Source of the DNA: an uncultured Clostridia bacterium | GTDB lineage: Bacteria > Bacillota > Clostridia > Oscillospirales > Oscillospiraceae | Reading direction: 5' to 3' | Assembly: GCA_937893605.1 (NCBI GenBank) | Contig: CALBGG010000130.1 | Location: 1-6,711, forward strand | DNA length: 6,711 nt | In this document: in pieces, positions 1 through 5,625 of the stretch | How the letters are laid out: each line of letters starts with the position of its first letter | Position numbering within the stretch: the first letter of the stretch is position 1 | The notes under the pieces: model-generated | Databases searched by the model: none | The model's input: the letters and a program-made list of their open reading frames with translations, nothing else | What the model was told of the DNA's origin: nothing | Program-made: the position numbers and the translations under genes

Positions 1-7
1 TTTTCAT

Positions 8-1114
8 TCACAGCATCTGCGTTTTTGCAAGCTGCTTATTTTTATATTCGGGCTTTCCGGTGACCTCGCTTATGATCTCGATCTCCGGCGGGGCGCTGCG
101 CTCGGGCTTGTCCGAATACAGAAACATCACGGCGCGTTCGGACGAGAACGGGTACACGTCGATCTCAAGGCGGCAGCTGTCATAAACAAAGCGGTACTTC
201 GTCTTGCTCACGCTTTGCAGCGCGGGGTCGGCCTCGAGCATATATCGGCCGTACTCCTTCTCTGTGATCGGGCGCTCGGTGTCCCACTTCGTGCCGTCGG
301 GGCGAAAGTGCTTCTCGGTGTAAAAATACAGCTCCTCTTCCCCGTTTCGCTGCCGCCTGACGCGGCGCTCGATGGCGGGGTTTGTCATGGCAAGATAGGT
401 CTGCACCATCTCGATGCCGTTTGCGCGATAGCGCGAGCGCAGAAGCCCGATATCAGGCATGGCGACGAGGTATTTGCGCTTTTTGACCATGGGCTCGGGC
501 TCGCCGACAGAGCGGTATATCTCGCGCAGGGCGCGGTTTATCTTGTCCTCAAAGTCGACGGAATTATCTATAATGCGCAGGTTCTGATACGCGCTCCACG
601 CGCACAGGGTGCGGTCGTCGATCTCGCGCGCGTACTCGATGGATTCGCTGCGCGCGGCGTTGCCGAGGTTATAGGCAAACTCCGCGCCCTTGGCACAGGT
701 GACAAGATAAATTACCGCGTCGTAGCCCGCGAGCACCTCGCTCTCCGTTTTTCCTCCGACGCGCATGAGCGTTTCGGCAAAATCCTCGTCGGAGATATAC
801 GCCTTATCGTCCAGAAGCGCACGGTCGTACACGATGAGCACCTTCTCCTCCGGCACGACCTCTGCGGCGCTGAGCGCGAGCTTTTCCTTGTGTATCTGAT
901 CGGCGATGACGAAGTCCTGGAACTTGAGCATGGACATGCACACGCCGAACGGGTTTATGCCGAAGCCCGAAATGAGCTCGGTCGCCGTTTCGGGTATGGT
1001 TATGACGCGCCAGCCGTCGTCCTGCTTGAACTCCTTGAGAATGCGGCTTATGAGCGTCGTTTTGCCGGAGGCAGGGCCGCCGGTCAGCACAACTCGGTAT
1101 ATCTTCTTGCTCAT
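8..1114 (-). CDS. P-loop kinase-like ATPase fused to a CYTH domain
   Basis: Two-domain protein of about 368 residues. Counting from the ATG at 1120, residues 14-22 form a Walker A loop (GGPASGKTT). V94-R100 (VLIVYDR) is a Walker B/kinase-type strand, and an Arg-rich lid-like stretch follows around 156-170. This resembles AAA_28/NadR-like nucleotide kinase folds. From about residue 213 the sequence is CYTH-like (triphosphate tunnel metalloenzyme): KKRKYLV in place of the usual ExExK strand, then QTYL, ERRVRRQ, YFYTEK, KTKYRF, LEIDVY and EIEI, which supply the alternating charged strands of the tunnel. Inferred role: nucleotide or polyphosphate phosphotransfer/hydrolysis in the cytoplasm; the substrate is unknown. 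The ATG at 1120 overlaps the upstream HAD stop (ATGA), but GGAG lies only 2 nt before it. The ATG at 1114 has 8 nt spacing and is preferred. It is translationally coupled to the HAD gene. The stop is at 8-10, so the gene is complete. Confidence 0.85.
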   Translation of the reverse strand: MSKKIYRVVLTGGPASGKTTLISRILKEFKQDDGWRVITIPETATELISGFGINPFGVCMSMLKFQDFVIADQIHKEKLALSAAEVVPEEKVLIVYDRALLDDKAYISDEDFAETLMRVGGKTESEVLAGYDAVIYLVTCAKGAEFAYNLGNAARSESIEYAREIDDRTLCAWSAYQNLRIIDNSVDFEDKINRALREIYRSVGEPEPMVKKRKYLVAMPDIGLLRSRYRANGIEMVQTYLAMTNPAIERRVRRQRNGEEELYFYTEKHFRPDGTKWDTERPITEKEYGRYMLEADPALQSVSKTKYRFVYDSCRLEIDVYPFSSERAVMFLYSDKPERSAPPEIEIISEVTGKPEYKNKQLAKTQML

Positions 1115-1116
1115 CT

Positions 1117-1779
1117 TCATTTCTCCTCGCCGAAAAGGAAGCCGGAAAGCCCGGCGACCGTTTTGAAGTATTTATCGCAGTTTGCCCGCATGAAGCTCTC
1201 GATCTCCGGGATGTCGTTCGACCATCCGGCGGCGGCGAAATCCACGCCGCAGCTTTTGGCCATGTCATATCCGGGCTTGAGATCGTCGAGCATCAGAAGC
1301 TCCTCCCGCGCAAAGCCGCCGCGTCGCATGATCTCCTCAAGCGGATAGGGATTGGGCTTGCGCTCGTGCGCGGGGCTTTCCCAGCCGAACACCATATCGG
1401 GCTCGGGCAGGCCGTTTTCGCGGTAGTCGCGCAGGATATTCTCCGTGTAAGAGTGCGAGACGACACACAGCGTGCCGCCGGATCGCTTATGCCTCCAGAG
1501 CAGCTCTCGCATGCCGTCGTAGGCGTGCGGAACGTGGCGCTTGACGTAGTCGTTCCAGTAGCGCTGCTCGCGCTCCATCTCAGCCTCGCTCATGCCGATA
1601 ATATCCCGAAACAGAGCGACAATGCCGGGATCGAAGTTATCCTTTATGTACTCGTCGAGCGTATAGTGCACCTCCGGGTGGTATATGCCGGTGTACTCGA
1701 CGAAGCAGGGGTAGTGGACCGTGGCGGTGCTGTCAACGACCGTATCGTCGTGGTCGACCACCAGACAGGGGTATCTCAT
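1117..1779 (-). CDS. HAD-superfamily hydrolase (phosphatase)
   Basis: 220-residue haloacid dehalogenase-type phosphatase, close to the usual size of phosphoglycolate phosphatase/beta-phosphoglucomutase-like enzymes. All four HAD motifs are visible: motif I VVDHDDTVVD (nucleophile D9, acid/base D11), motif II VVSHS (S108), motif III K141 in KPNPYP, and motif IV LMLDDLKPGYDMA (D165/D166, D172). Residues 20-90 form a helical C1-type cap, which usually selects small phosphorylated metabolites. The substrate cannot be told from sequence. Upstream in-frame ATGs exist (to 1839), but the ATG at 1779 is preceded by GGAGGAAAGCC, an excellent ribosome binding site, and starts exactly at the conserved first strand. 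A promoter lies at 1811-1839. The stop overlaps the start region of the P-loop/CYTH gene, so the two are one operon and probably act on the same phosphorylated compound. Confidence 0.9.
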   Translation of the reverse strand: MRYPCLVVDHDDTVVDSTATVHYPCFVEYTGIYHPEVHYTLDEYIKDNFDPGIVALFRDIIGMSEAEMEREQRYWNDYVKRHVPHAYDGMRELLWRHKRSGGTLCVVSHSYTENILRDYRENGLPEPDMVFGWESPAHERKPNPYPLEEIMRRGGFAREELLMLDDLKPGYDMAKSCGVDFAAAGWSNDIPEIESFMRANCDKYFKTVAGLSGFLFGEEK

Positions 1780-1810
1780 GGCTTTCCTCCGTGGGGTGAA
1801 TATCATCCTT

Positions 1811-1839
1811 ATTATACCGTCTTTTCCCCGCCCCCGCAA
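1811..1839 (-). promoter_or_regulatory. Sigma-A type promoter of the HAD/P-loop-CYTH operon
   Basis: On the minus strand a perfect -10 box TATAAT (1811-1816) lies 17 bp from TTGCGG (1834-1839), which keeps the TTG of the -35 consensus. Transcription should begin near 1804, giving a leader of about 25 nt before the ATG at 1779. An A-tract (AAAAA, minus strand, 1843-1847) lies three bases upstream of the -35 box and could act as an UP element. That tract is the end of the adjacent inverted-repeat element. Confidence 0.65.
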
Positions 1840-1842
1840 GGA

Positions 1843-1936
1843 TTTTTAGTGGCGCTTTAACACCGTACCTATACATTTTCGACACCGGGCAACCGCAATC
1901 AACGTATTCGTAGCAGCGTCCGTGCGCCACTAAAAA
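1843..1936. repeat. 94-bp element with perfect 13-bp terminal inverted repeats (copy A)
   Basis: The left end TTTTTAGTGGCGC (1843-1855) is the exact reverse complement of the right end GCGCCACTAAAAA (1924-1936). The 68 bp between them hold no credible gene. The right 63 bp (1874-1936) match 5735-5797 at 51 of 63 positions with no gaps, in the same orientation, so this is a dispersed repeat and not a chance palindrome. It resembles a MITE or a REP-type intergenic element in size and in lacking coding capacity. I do not recognise the family. No clear target-site duplication is visible at the edges. Confidence 0.75.
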
Positions 1937-1963
1937 AAGAGTGCGAACTTTCGTTCGCACTCT
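1932..1963 (-). terminator. Rho-independent terminator of the amino acid permease
   Basis: Read on the minus strand, GAGTGCGAAC pairs perfectly with GTTCGCACTC around a GAAA tetraloop (stem 1939-1948 with 1953-1962) and is followed by seven T residues (1932-1938). It begins 13 bp beyond the permease stop. Most of the T-tract is also the right end of the 94-bp repeat. Confidence 0.9.
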
Positions 1964-1975
1964 CTTTTGGGCTTA

Positions 1976-3394
1976 TCACGCGTGTTTTTTGCGGTAGCGC
2001 TCAAACAGATAGCCGATGAACATAACGGCCGTGAAGAAGATCAAAAAGCCTACGCACTGCTTCCAGCCGTAGCCCGTCCAGATCGCATAGCAGAAGAACA
2101 GGCAGCAGGCAACGCCCAGGATCGGCAGCACGAAGCGCTTTACAGGGCCGAGCTCCTTTGCCTTCACCATGAGGCCGATCATCATCGGGATGTACATGAG
2201 ATACAGGCAGATGATGCCGATCTCATCGGGCTCCCAGGCAAACCACTCCGACGAGTGGACAGCGCCGAACAGTCCGGGGCCGCCCATCCACATCATGACC
2301 GTCCACGCATACCAGAAGCCGGCGAGCATCATGCCGACGATGGAGGACTTGATAGCAAAGTTATTCTGATCGTCGATGTTGCCGAAGAAGCTCGGCTGCG
2401 GGCCCATGCCGCGTGCGGAGACAGAGTACATGCTGCGGCAGGAGGCCATGATAAGTCCGTTCATAGTGCCGAGGCAGGAGATGGTGATGAAAACATAAAC
2501 TACCGTGCCGATGACGTTACCGAACAGCTTCGAGAAGGCGATACGCGGCAGGCTCTCGCCGAACGGCCATGTGGAGATGATCGTGTTCACATCGCCGACG
2601 ATGCTCATCGCCCATATGTACAGCGCATAGAGTATTATCGTCACCAGCGCGCCGATAATAAGTGCGCGCGGCAGATTTTTCTTGGAATCCTTAAGCTCGG
2701 AGTTGATGCTCGTTGCGAGTATCCAGCCCTCATAGGCGAAGGCAAAGCCGACGATAGCCTTGAAAAAGCCCGTGCCGTCAACGGCGACATAGTCGGCGGA
2801 ATTGACATAGTCGAGCACCTCGAGGGTCGTTCCGTTAACAAGACCGGCGATAGTTCCGACGACGCCCATGAGAACGAGCGGAATTAGCTTTATGACCGTC
2901 ATGCCGACCTGGAGCTTACCGGCGATCTTCGGGCTGAGGGCATTGATGCCGTAGCCGATCATAAGGAAGCCCGCGCCCACGCCGATTGCTACGGCGTTGA
3001 CCTGGCCGTTTGCAAAGTCGATGGCGGATATGCCGAACAGCTGCAAAAACATCATAGCCGAGAAAAATGCCAGCATTGAGGCCAGCGCCGGCGTGTATAT
3101 CGTCGTCATGAACCAGCCGACATAGTAAGCGTACTTGGGGCCGAGCGCAAGCTCGGCGTAGTCAACGACGCCGTTGACCTTCTCGTACTTGCTGCCGAGG
3201 GTCGCGAAAACCAGCGAGCAGATGATGCATATCAGGCCGACTATTCCGACGACCGCTATGCCCTGCATGAGGTTGCCGCCTGTCAGCGACAGCACCTTAC
3301 CGCCCTTGATGAAGACACCGGAACCGATGACGATGCCGATGACCATGGAAATCGCGGTTGGCAGCCCATACCTTTTTTCCATTTTGTTTTCCAT
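1976..3394 (-). CDS. APC-family amino acid permease
   Basis: 472-residue integral membrane transporter, a normal length for the amino acid/polyamine/organocation (APC) superfamily with 12 membrane helices. The first helix carries the unwound substrate-binding signature IGIVIGSGVFI (residues 19-29). Later landmarks are FAFAYEGWILATSINSELKD (217-236; helix 6 plus the conserved acidic loop), KKNLPRALIIG (238-248) and CRSMYSVSARGMGPQPSFFG (319-338), all typical of the family. The short, positively charged C-terminus (ERYRKKHA) is probably cytoplasmic. The likely function is amino acid uptake or exchange; the substrate cannot be assigned. The ATG at 3394 has AGGAGAG about 6 nt upstream; a second ATG four codons in is less well placed. 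The gene stands alone, with its own promoter (3543-3571) and terminator (1932-1963), and is divergent from the lysis cassette. Confidence 0.92.
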   Translation of the reverse strand: MENKMEKRYGLPTAISMVIGIVIGSGVFIKGGKVLSLTGGNLMQGIAVVGIVGLICIICSLVFATLGSKYEKVNGVVDYAELALGPKYAYYVGWFMTTIYTPALASMLAFFSAMMFLQLFGISAIDFANGQVNAVAIGVGAGFLMIGYGINALSPKIAGKLQVGMTVIKLIPLVLMGVVGTIAGLVNGTTLEVLDYVNSADYVAVDGTGFFKAIVGFAFAYEGWILATSINSELKDSKKNLPRALIIGALVTIILYALYIWAMSIVGDVNTIISTWPFGESLPRIAFSKLFGNVIGTVVYVFITISCLGTMNGLIMASCRSMYSVSARGMGPQPSFFGNIDDQNNFAIKSSIVGMMLAGFWYAWTVMMWMGGPGLFGAVHSSEWFAWEPDEIGIICLYLMYIPMMIGLMVKAKELGPVKRFVLPILGVACCLFFCYAIWTGYGWKQCVGFLIFFTAVMFIGYLFERYRKKHA

Positions 3395-3420
3395 TACTTT
3401 CTCTCCTGTAATTACTTTTT

Positions 3421-3473
3421 AAGTCCGTCAGCTTAGCCGGCGCATAGTGATCGCCACTCGCGCACGCCGACTT
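3421..3473 (-). promoter_or_regulatory. Foldable segment of the permease 5' leader
   Basis: The predicted permease transcript has a leader of about 140 nt. In it (minus strand) AAGTC (3473-3469) pairs with GACTT (3425-3421), enclosing GGCGT/GCGCC (3468-3464 with 3443-3439, one wobble) and AGTG/CACT (3458-3455 with 3449-3446) around a 5-nt loop. A further stem near the 5' end is TGTGCT/AGCACA (3534-3539 with 3494-3499). No U-run follows, so it is not a terminator. I do not recognise a known riboswitch or T-box; it may be regulatory or simply foldable by chance. Confidence 0.35.
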
Positions 3474-3542
3474 ACCTTCGATTGACAACCGTATGTGCTC
3501 TTGTTGATCAAAGGTACTTTTTGCATTTAAAGCAGCACACAA

Positions 3543-3571
3543 ATAATACGCCATTTCAGTAAAATTGTCAA
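3543..3571 (-). promoter_or_regulatory. Strong sigma-A promoter of the permease gene
   Basis: On the minus strand a consensus -35 TTGACA (3566-3571) is separated by exactly 17 bp from TATTAT (3543-3548). The start point should be near 3536, about 140 nt before the permease ATG. The surrounding region (3540-3600) is markedly more AT-rich than the rest of the window, as expected for a promoter region. Confidence 0.8.
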
Positions 3572-3594
3572 TATAAACGTGAATAAATTGTAAA
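3565..3594 (+). promoter_or_regulatory. Possible divergent promoter for the RNA/lysis cassette
   Basis: On the plus strand TTGTCA (3565-3570, five of six consensus bases) lies 18 bp before TGTAAA (3589-3594, four of six). It would start transcription just before the first hairpin of the structured RNA. The -35 box overlaps the permease -35 box on the other strand, through the short palindrome ATTGTCAAT. The -10 box is weak, so this is tentative, but no better plus-strand promoter is visible upstream of the cassette. Confidence 0.4.
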
Positions 3595-3600
3595 TAAACC

Positions 3601-3707
3601 GAGCTCGCGAGTTTTTCTTGTACGCAGACGTACAAGTTCAGGCGGAAAACAGCCTATGGGTGAGAGGGCTGCCGTTCGACTAAGCTGACGAGAGTCGAAG
3701 TGGCAGC
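3601..3707 (+). ncRNA. Structured RNA / 5' leader upstream of the lysis cassette (raiA-like candidate)
   Basis: Three hairpins in a row are visible. First, CTTGTACG (3617-3624) pairs perfectly with CGTACAAG (3629-3636) around CAGA. Second, AGGC (3640-3643) pairs with GCCT (3652-3655) around GGAAAACA. Third is a long two-part stem: GCTGCC/GGCAGC (3668-3673 with 3702-3707) and TTCGAC/GTCGAA (3675-3680 with 3694-3699) around the 13-nt loop 3681-3693. Between hairpins two and three is the purine-rich linker ATGGGTGAGAGG. No coding frame explains this, and the last hairpin ends 22 nt before the amidase start. The blocks TTCAGGCGGAAAACAGCCT and GGGTGAGAGG, and CTAAGCTGACGA in the loop, remind me of the raiA motif, a conserved RNA of Firmicutes and Actinobacteria; that identification is from memory only. 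No U-run follows, so it may be transcribed together with the amidase as a leader. Confidence 0.65.
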
Positions 3708-3729
3708 ATACAATAAGCCGAGGAAAGGA

Positions 3730-4449
3730 ATGATCGAATTGAAAATATATCTCTCCCCATCGGATCAGCTGAGCAACCCTTACTCTTACGGTGGGACGAA
3801 CGAGGCGACCCAGTGCCGAAGGATCGCCGCCGCGTGCAAGGCGGCGCTCGAGCGCTGCGGCTTTGAAGTAAAAACCAGCTTCGCCGACGGCGAAAACGCG
3901 ATGTACGACCGCGTGCGCGAGTCCAATGCCTGGGGCGCGGATCTGCACCTGTGCATCCACACAAACGCCGGCGGCGGGCGCGGCTGCGTCGTGTTCGTCG
4001 CCTCAAAAAGCTCCGAGCGCATGAAGTACGCACAGCCGGTTTTCGACGAAGTTGACGCGATAACGCCCTATCGCTCGGTCTACGGCATACGCGAAAAGCA
4101 GTTTTACGAGATGCGCAATACAAATTGCGTCTGCGTCTACTGCGAGTGCGAGTTCCACGACTCGCCGCTCCTTGCGCAGTGGATAGTTGAGCACACGGAC
4201 GGGATCGGCGAGGCACTGTGCCGCGGCATATGCCGTGCCGCCGGCAAAAAATATATTGAGAAAGGAAGCGAAGAGGATATGGAAAGATGGAATAAGCTTG
4301 AGGATATTCCGTCCGGCTACCGCGAAATGGCTCAGCGCTATGTCGATGCGGGCGCACTGCGCGGCAAGGACGGCGGAGCGCTCGATCTGACGGAGGATAT
4401 GATCCGAACCATGGAGATCATGCGCAGATACTTTGAAGGGGAGGAATAG
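3730..4449 (+). CDS. N-acetylmuramoyl-L-alanine amidase (phage-type endolysin)
   Basis: 239-residue zinc amidase of the Amidase_3 type, which cuts the bond between muramic acid and the stem peptide of peptidoglycan. It begins with the gut-clostridial/phage variant signature IYLSPSDQ..NPYSYGGTNE (residues 6-25), in which E25 is a probable zinc ligand. H77 in LHLCIHTNA is a second ligand, and E139 in CECEFHD aligns with the catalytic glutamate. After a linker (about 176-188) the C-terminus RWNKLEDIPSGYREMAQRY..AGALRG...LDLTEDMIR is a tail common in clostridial phage lysins, presumably a wall-binding or structural module. No signal peptide is seen, so export would depend on the holin encoded next. 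Start choice: the ATG at 3730 has AGGA 5 nt upstream; the TTG at 3739 has AAAGGA 9 nt upstream and would give MKIYLSPS, the usual family start. A GTG at 3700 lies inside the RNA hairpin and is rejected. The gene is unusually rich in cysteine. Confidence 0.9.
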   Translation: MIELKIYLSPSDQLSNPYSYGGTNEATQCRRIAAACKAALERCGFEVKTSFADGENAMYDRVRESNAWGADLHLCIHTNAGGGRGCVVFVASKSSERMKYAQPVFDEVDAITPYRSVYGIREKQFYEMRNTNCVCVYCECEFHDSPLLAQWIVEHTDGIGEALCRGICRAAGKKYIEKGSEEDMERWNKLEDIPSGYREMAQRYVDAGALRGKDGGALDLTEDMIRTMEIMRRYFEGEE

Positions 4450-4453
4450 GAGA

Positions 4454-4924
4454 ATGAACGCCCCGGATAAAGCCGCCGAGATAAAGGCCGCGGCGGCCGC
4501 GCTTATCGCCTTCGGAACGGCGCTGTTCGGCTGGGTCGGCTGGATGGTCGTGCTGTGGCTCACAGCGCTGCTGATGGACTATCTGACGGGCACCTTCGCG
4601 GCGCTGTACAACAAAAGCTGGAGCAGCGCCGCAGCCCGTCAGGGACTGTGGCACAAGCTGGGCAGTATAGTCGGAGTGCTGGTCGCCGCAATGTGCGACC
4701 TCGTGCTCAGGCTCGTCGGCGATAACTTCGGCTTTGAGCTGCCAGTGCTCGGCCAAAGCTGCCTTATAACCCCCGTAGTCACCGCGTGGTATTTCTTCAC
4801 CGAGCTCGGCAGCATCGTCGAAAACGCCGCCGCAATGGGCGCGCCCGTTCCGGGCTTTCTGAAAAAGCTTATCGCGCGCGGCAAAAAGACCATTGACGGC
4901 AAAACCGGCAACGGCGATAATTGA
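4454..4924 (+). CDS. Phage holin (Phage_holin_4 / toxin-secretion type)
   Basis: 156-residue small membrane protein. The hydrophobic segments are roughly 12-50 (LIAFGTALFGWVGWMVVLWLTALLM region), 68-88 and 102-115. Family landmarks are MDYLTG (41-46), SSAAARQGLWHKLG (57-70) and AWYFFTELGSIVENAAAMGAP (111-131), followed by a charged tail. This pattern fits the holin family that includes phage lysis holins and TcdE-like toxin-release holins. Its role is to permeabilise the cytoplasmic membrane so that the amidase reaches the wall. The ATG at 4454 follows the amidase stop by 4 nt and has GGGGAGG and AGGAG sites just upstream, overlapping the amidase end, so the two are translationally linked. 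A TTG 21 nt upstream is a less likely start. Confidence 0.9.
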   Translation: MNAPDKAAEIKAAAAALIAFGTALFGWVGWMVVLWLTALLMDYLTGTFAALYNKSWSSAAARQGLWHKLGSIVGVLVAAMCDLVLRLVGDNFGFELPVLGQSCLITPVVTAWYFFTELGSIVENAAAMGAPVPGFLKKLIARGKKTIDGKTGNGDN

Positions 4925-4927
4925 TAA

Positions 4928-4960
4928 AAACATCAGGTGCAGACTCCGCACCTGATGTTT
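4928..4960 (+). terminator. Hairpin after the holin, weak or partial terminator
   Basis: A perfect 13-bp stem, AAACATCAGGTGC (4928-4940) with GCACCTGATGTTT (4948-4960), encloses a 7-nt loop and starts 3 nt after the holin stop. The following tract TTTAATTATATT is U-rich but interrupted, so readthrough into the recombinase gene 20 nt further on is plausible. No separate recombinase promoter is visible. Confidence 0.7.
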
Positions 4961-4980
4961 AATTATATTAAGGTGATCAT

Positions 4981-5583
4981 ATGCAAACATACGGCTACGC
5001 TCGCGTGTCGAGCACCGATCAGAACGAACACAGGCAGCTGCTGGCTCTGCGAGCCCGGAACATTCCGGAGGAGAACATTTTTGTGGATAAGCAGTCGGGC
5101 CGGGACTTCATCCGTCCGCAGTACGCCGAGCTCATTGTGCGCCTGCGCGAGGGCGACCTGCTGTACGTTCTGAGCATCGACCGTCTCGGGCGGAACTACG
5201 AGGAGATACAGGAGCAGTGGCGCTTTCTGACCAAGGATATCGGCATAGACATCGCCGTCATAGACATGCCTCTTCTCGACACGCGTCAGGGCAAGGATCT
5301 CATGGGCACGTTCATCGCCGACCTCGTGCTGCAAATACTCTCCTTCGTCGCGCAGTCCGAGCGCGAGAGCATCAGACGCAGGCAGGCCGAGGGCATTGCG
5401 GCTGCAAAGGCGCGCGGCGTGCGCTTCGGCAGGCCGGCGGCTCCTGTGCCGAAAAACTTCGATCAGCTCATCGGCGCGTGGGAGCGCAAAAGCATCACCC
5501 TCCCCGAGCTGCTGGAGCAGTGCGACGCCCTCAGCGAATCAACCTTCTTCCGCCGTCTGCGAGATATCCGCGAGCAGCGGTAG
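4981..5583 (+). CDS. Small serine recombinase (resolvase/invertase family)
   Basis: 200-residue site-specific recombinase, the usual length of the Tn3 resolvase/Hin invertase group. The catalytic domain starts at residue 1 with YGYARVSSTDQN (nucleophile S10, with R8), followed by SIDRLGRNYEEI (65-76), where R68 and R71 match the conserved active-site arginines. A long helix follows (LVLQILSFVAQSERESIRRR, 115-134) and then the hinge AKARGVRFGRP (142-152). Residues about 158-195 form a helix-turn-helix DNA-binding domain (ITLPELLEQC..LSESTFFRRLRDI). It acts as a dimer or tetramer on short sites with a 2-bp crossover core. The ATG at 4981 has AGGTGAT 5-6 nt upstream. A perfect 26-bp palindrome 12 nt after the stop is a candidate site for it. 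Whether it resolves, inverts or has been retained for regulation cannot be told here. Confidence 0.92.
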   Translation: MQTYGYARVSSTDQNEHRQLLALRARNIPEENIFVDKQSGRDFIRPQYAELIVRLREGDLLYVLSIDRLGRNYEEIQEQWRFLTKDIGIDIAVIDMPLLDTRQGKDLMGTFIADLVLQILSFVAQSERESIRRRQAEGIAAAKARGVRFGRPAAPVPKNFDQLIGAWERKSITLPELLEQCDALSESTFFRRLRDIREQR

Positions 5584-5595
5584 CATAACAAGCAG

Positions 5596-5621
5596 CTGTC
5601 AAAAGGTATACCTTTTGACAG
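5596..5621. repeat. Perfect 26-bp palindrome, candidate recombinase site
   Basis: The left arm CTGTCAAAAGGTA (5596-5608) is the exact reverse complement of the right arm TACCTTTTGACAG (5609-5621), with no loop. Length and layout (two 12-bp half-sites around a central TA) match the 26-bp crossover sites of Hin-type serine invertases, whose half-sites also contain a TCAAAA core. It begins 12 nt after the recombinase stop. As RNA it would form a loop-less stem with no U-run, so it is not a good terminator. An operator role is the main alternative. Confidence 0.6.
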
Positions 5622-5625
5622 TCTG

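Noticed and set aside
1..7. ATG directly after the stop of the P-loop/CYTH gene, possible next operon gene
   Set aside because: Only seven bases are available, so nothing can be supported.
1967..2887. Long plus-strand reading frame across the permease gene
   Set aside because: It is antisense to a clear membrane transporter, has low-complexity charged composition and no ribosome binding site; a GC-driven shadow.
3504..3524. Partial match to the 26-bp palindrome (TCAAAGGTACTTTTTG) in the permease leader as a second recombinase site
   Set aside because: Only the left half resembles the palindrome (9 of 13 bases) and the right half does not align; too weak to call a partner site.
3700..3729. 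In-frame GTG extension of the amidase (adds ten residues)
   Set aside because: It lies in the 3' arm of the third RNA hairpin, has no ribosome binding site, and the family starts later.
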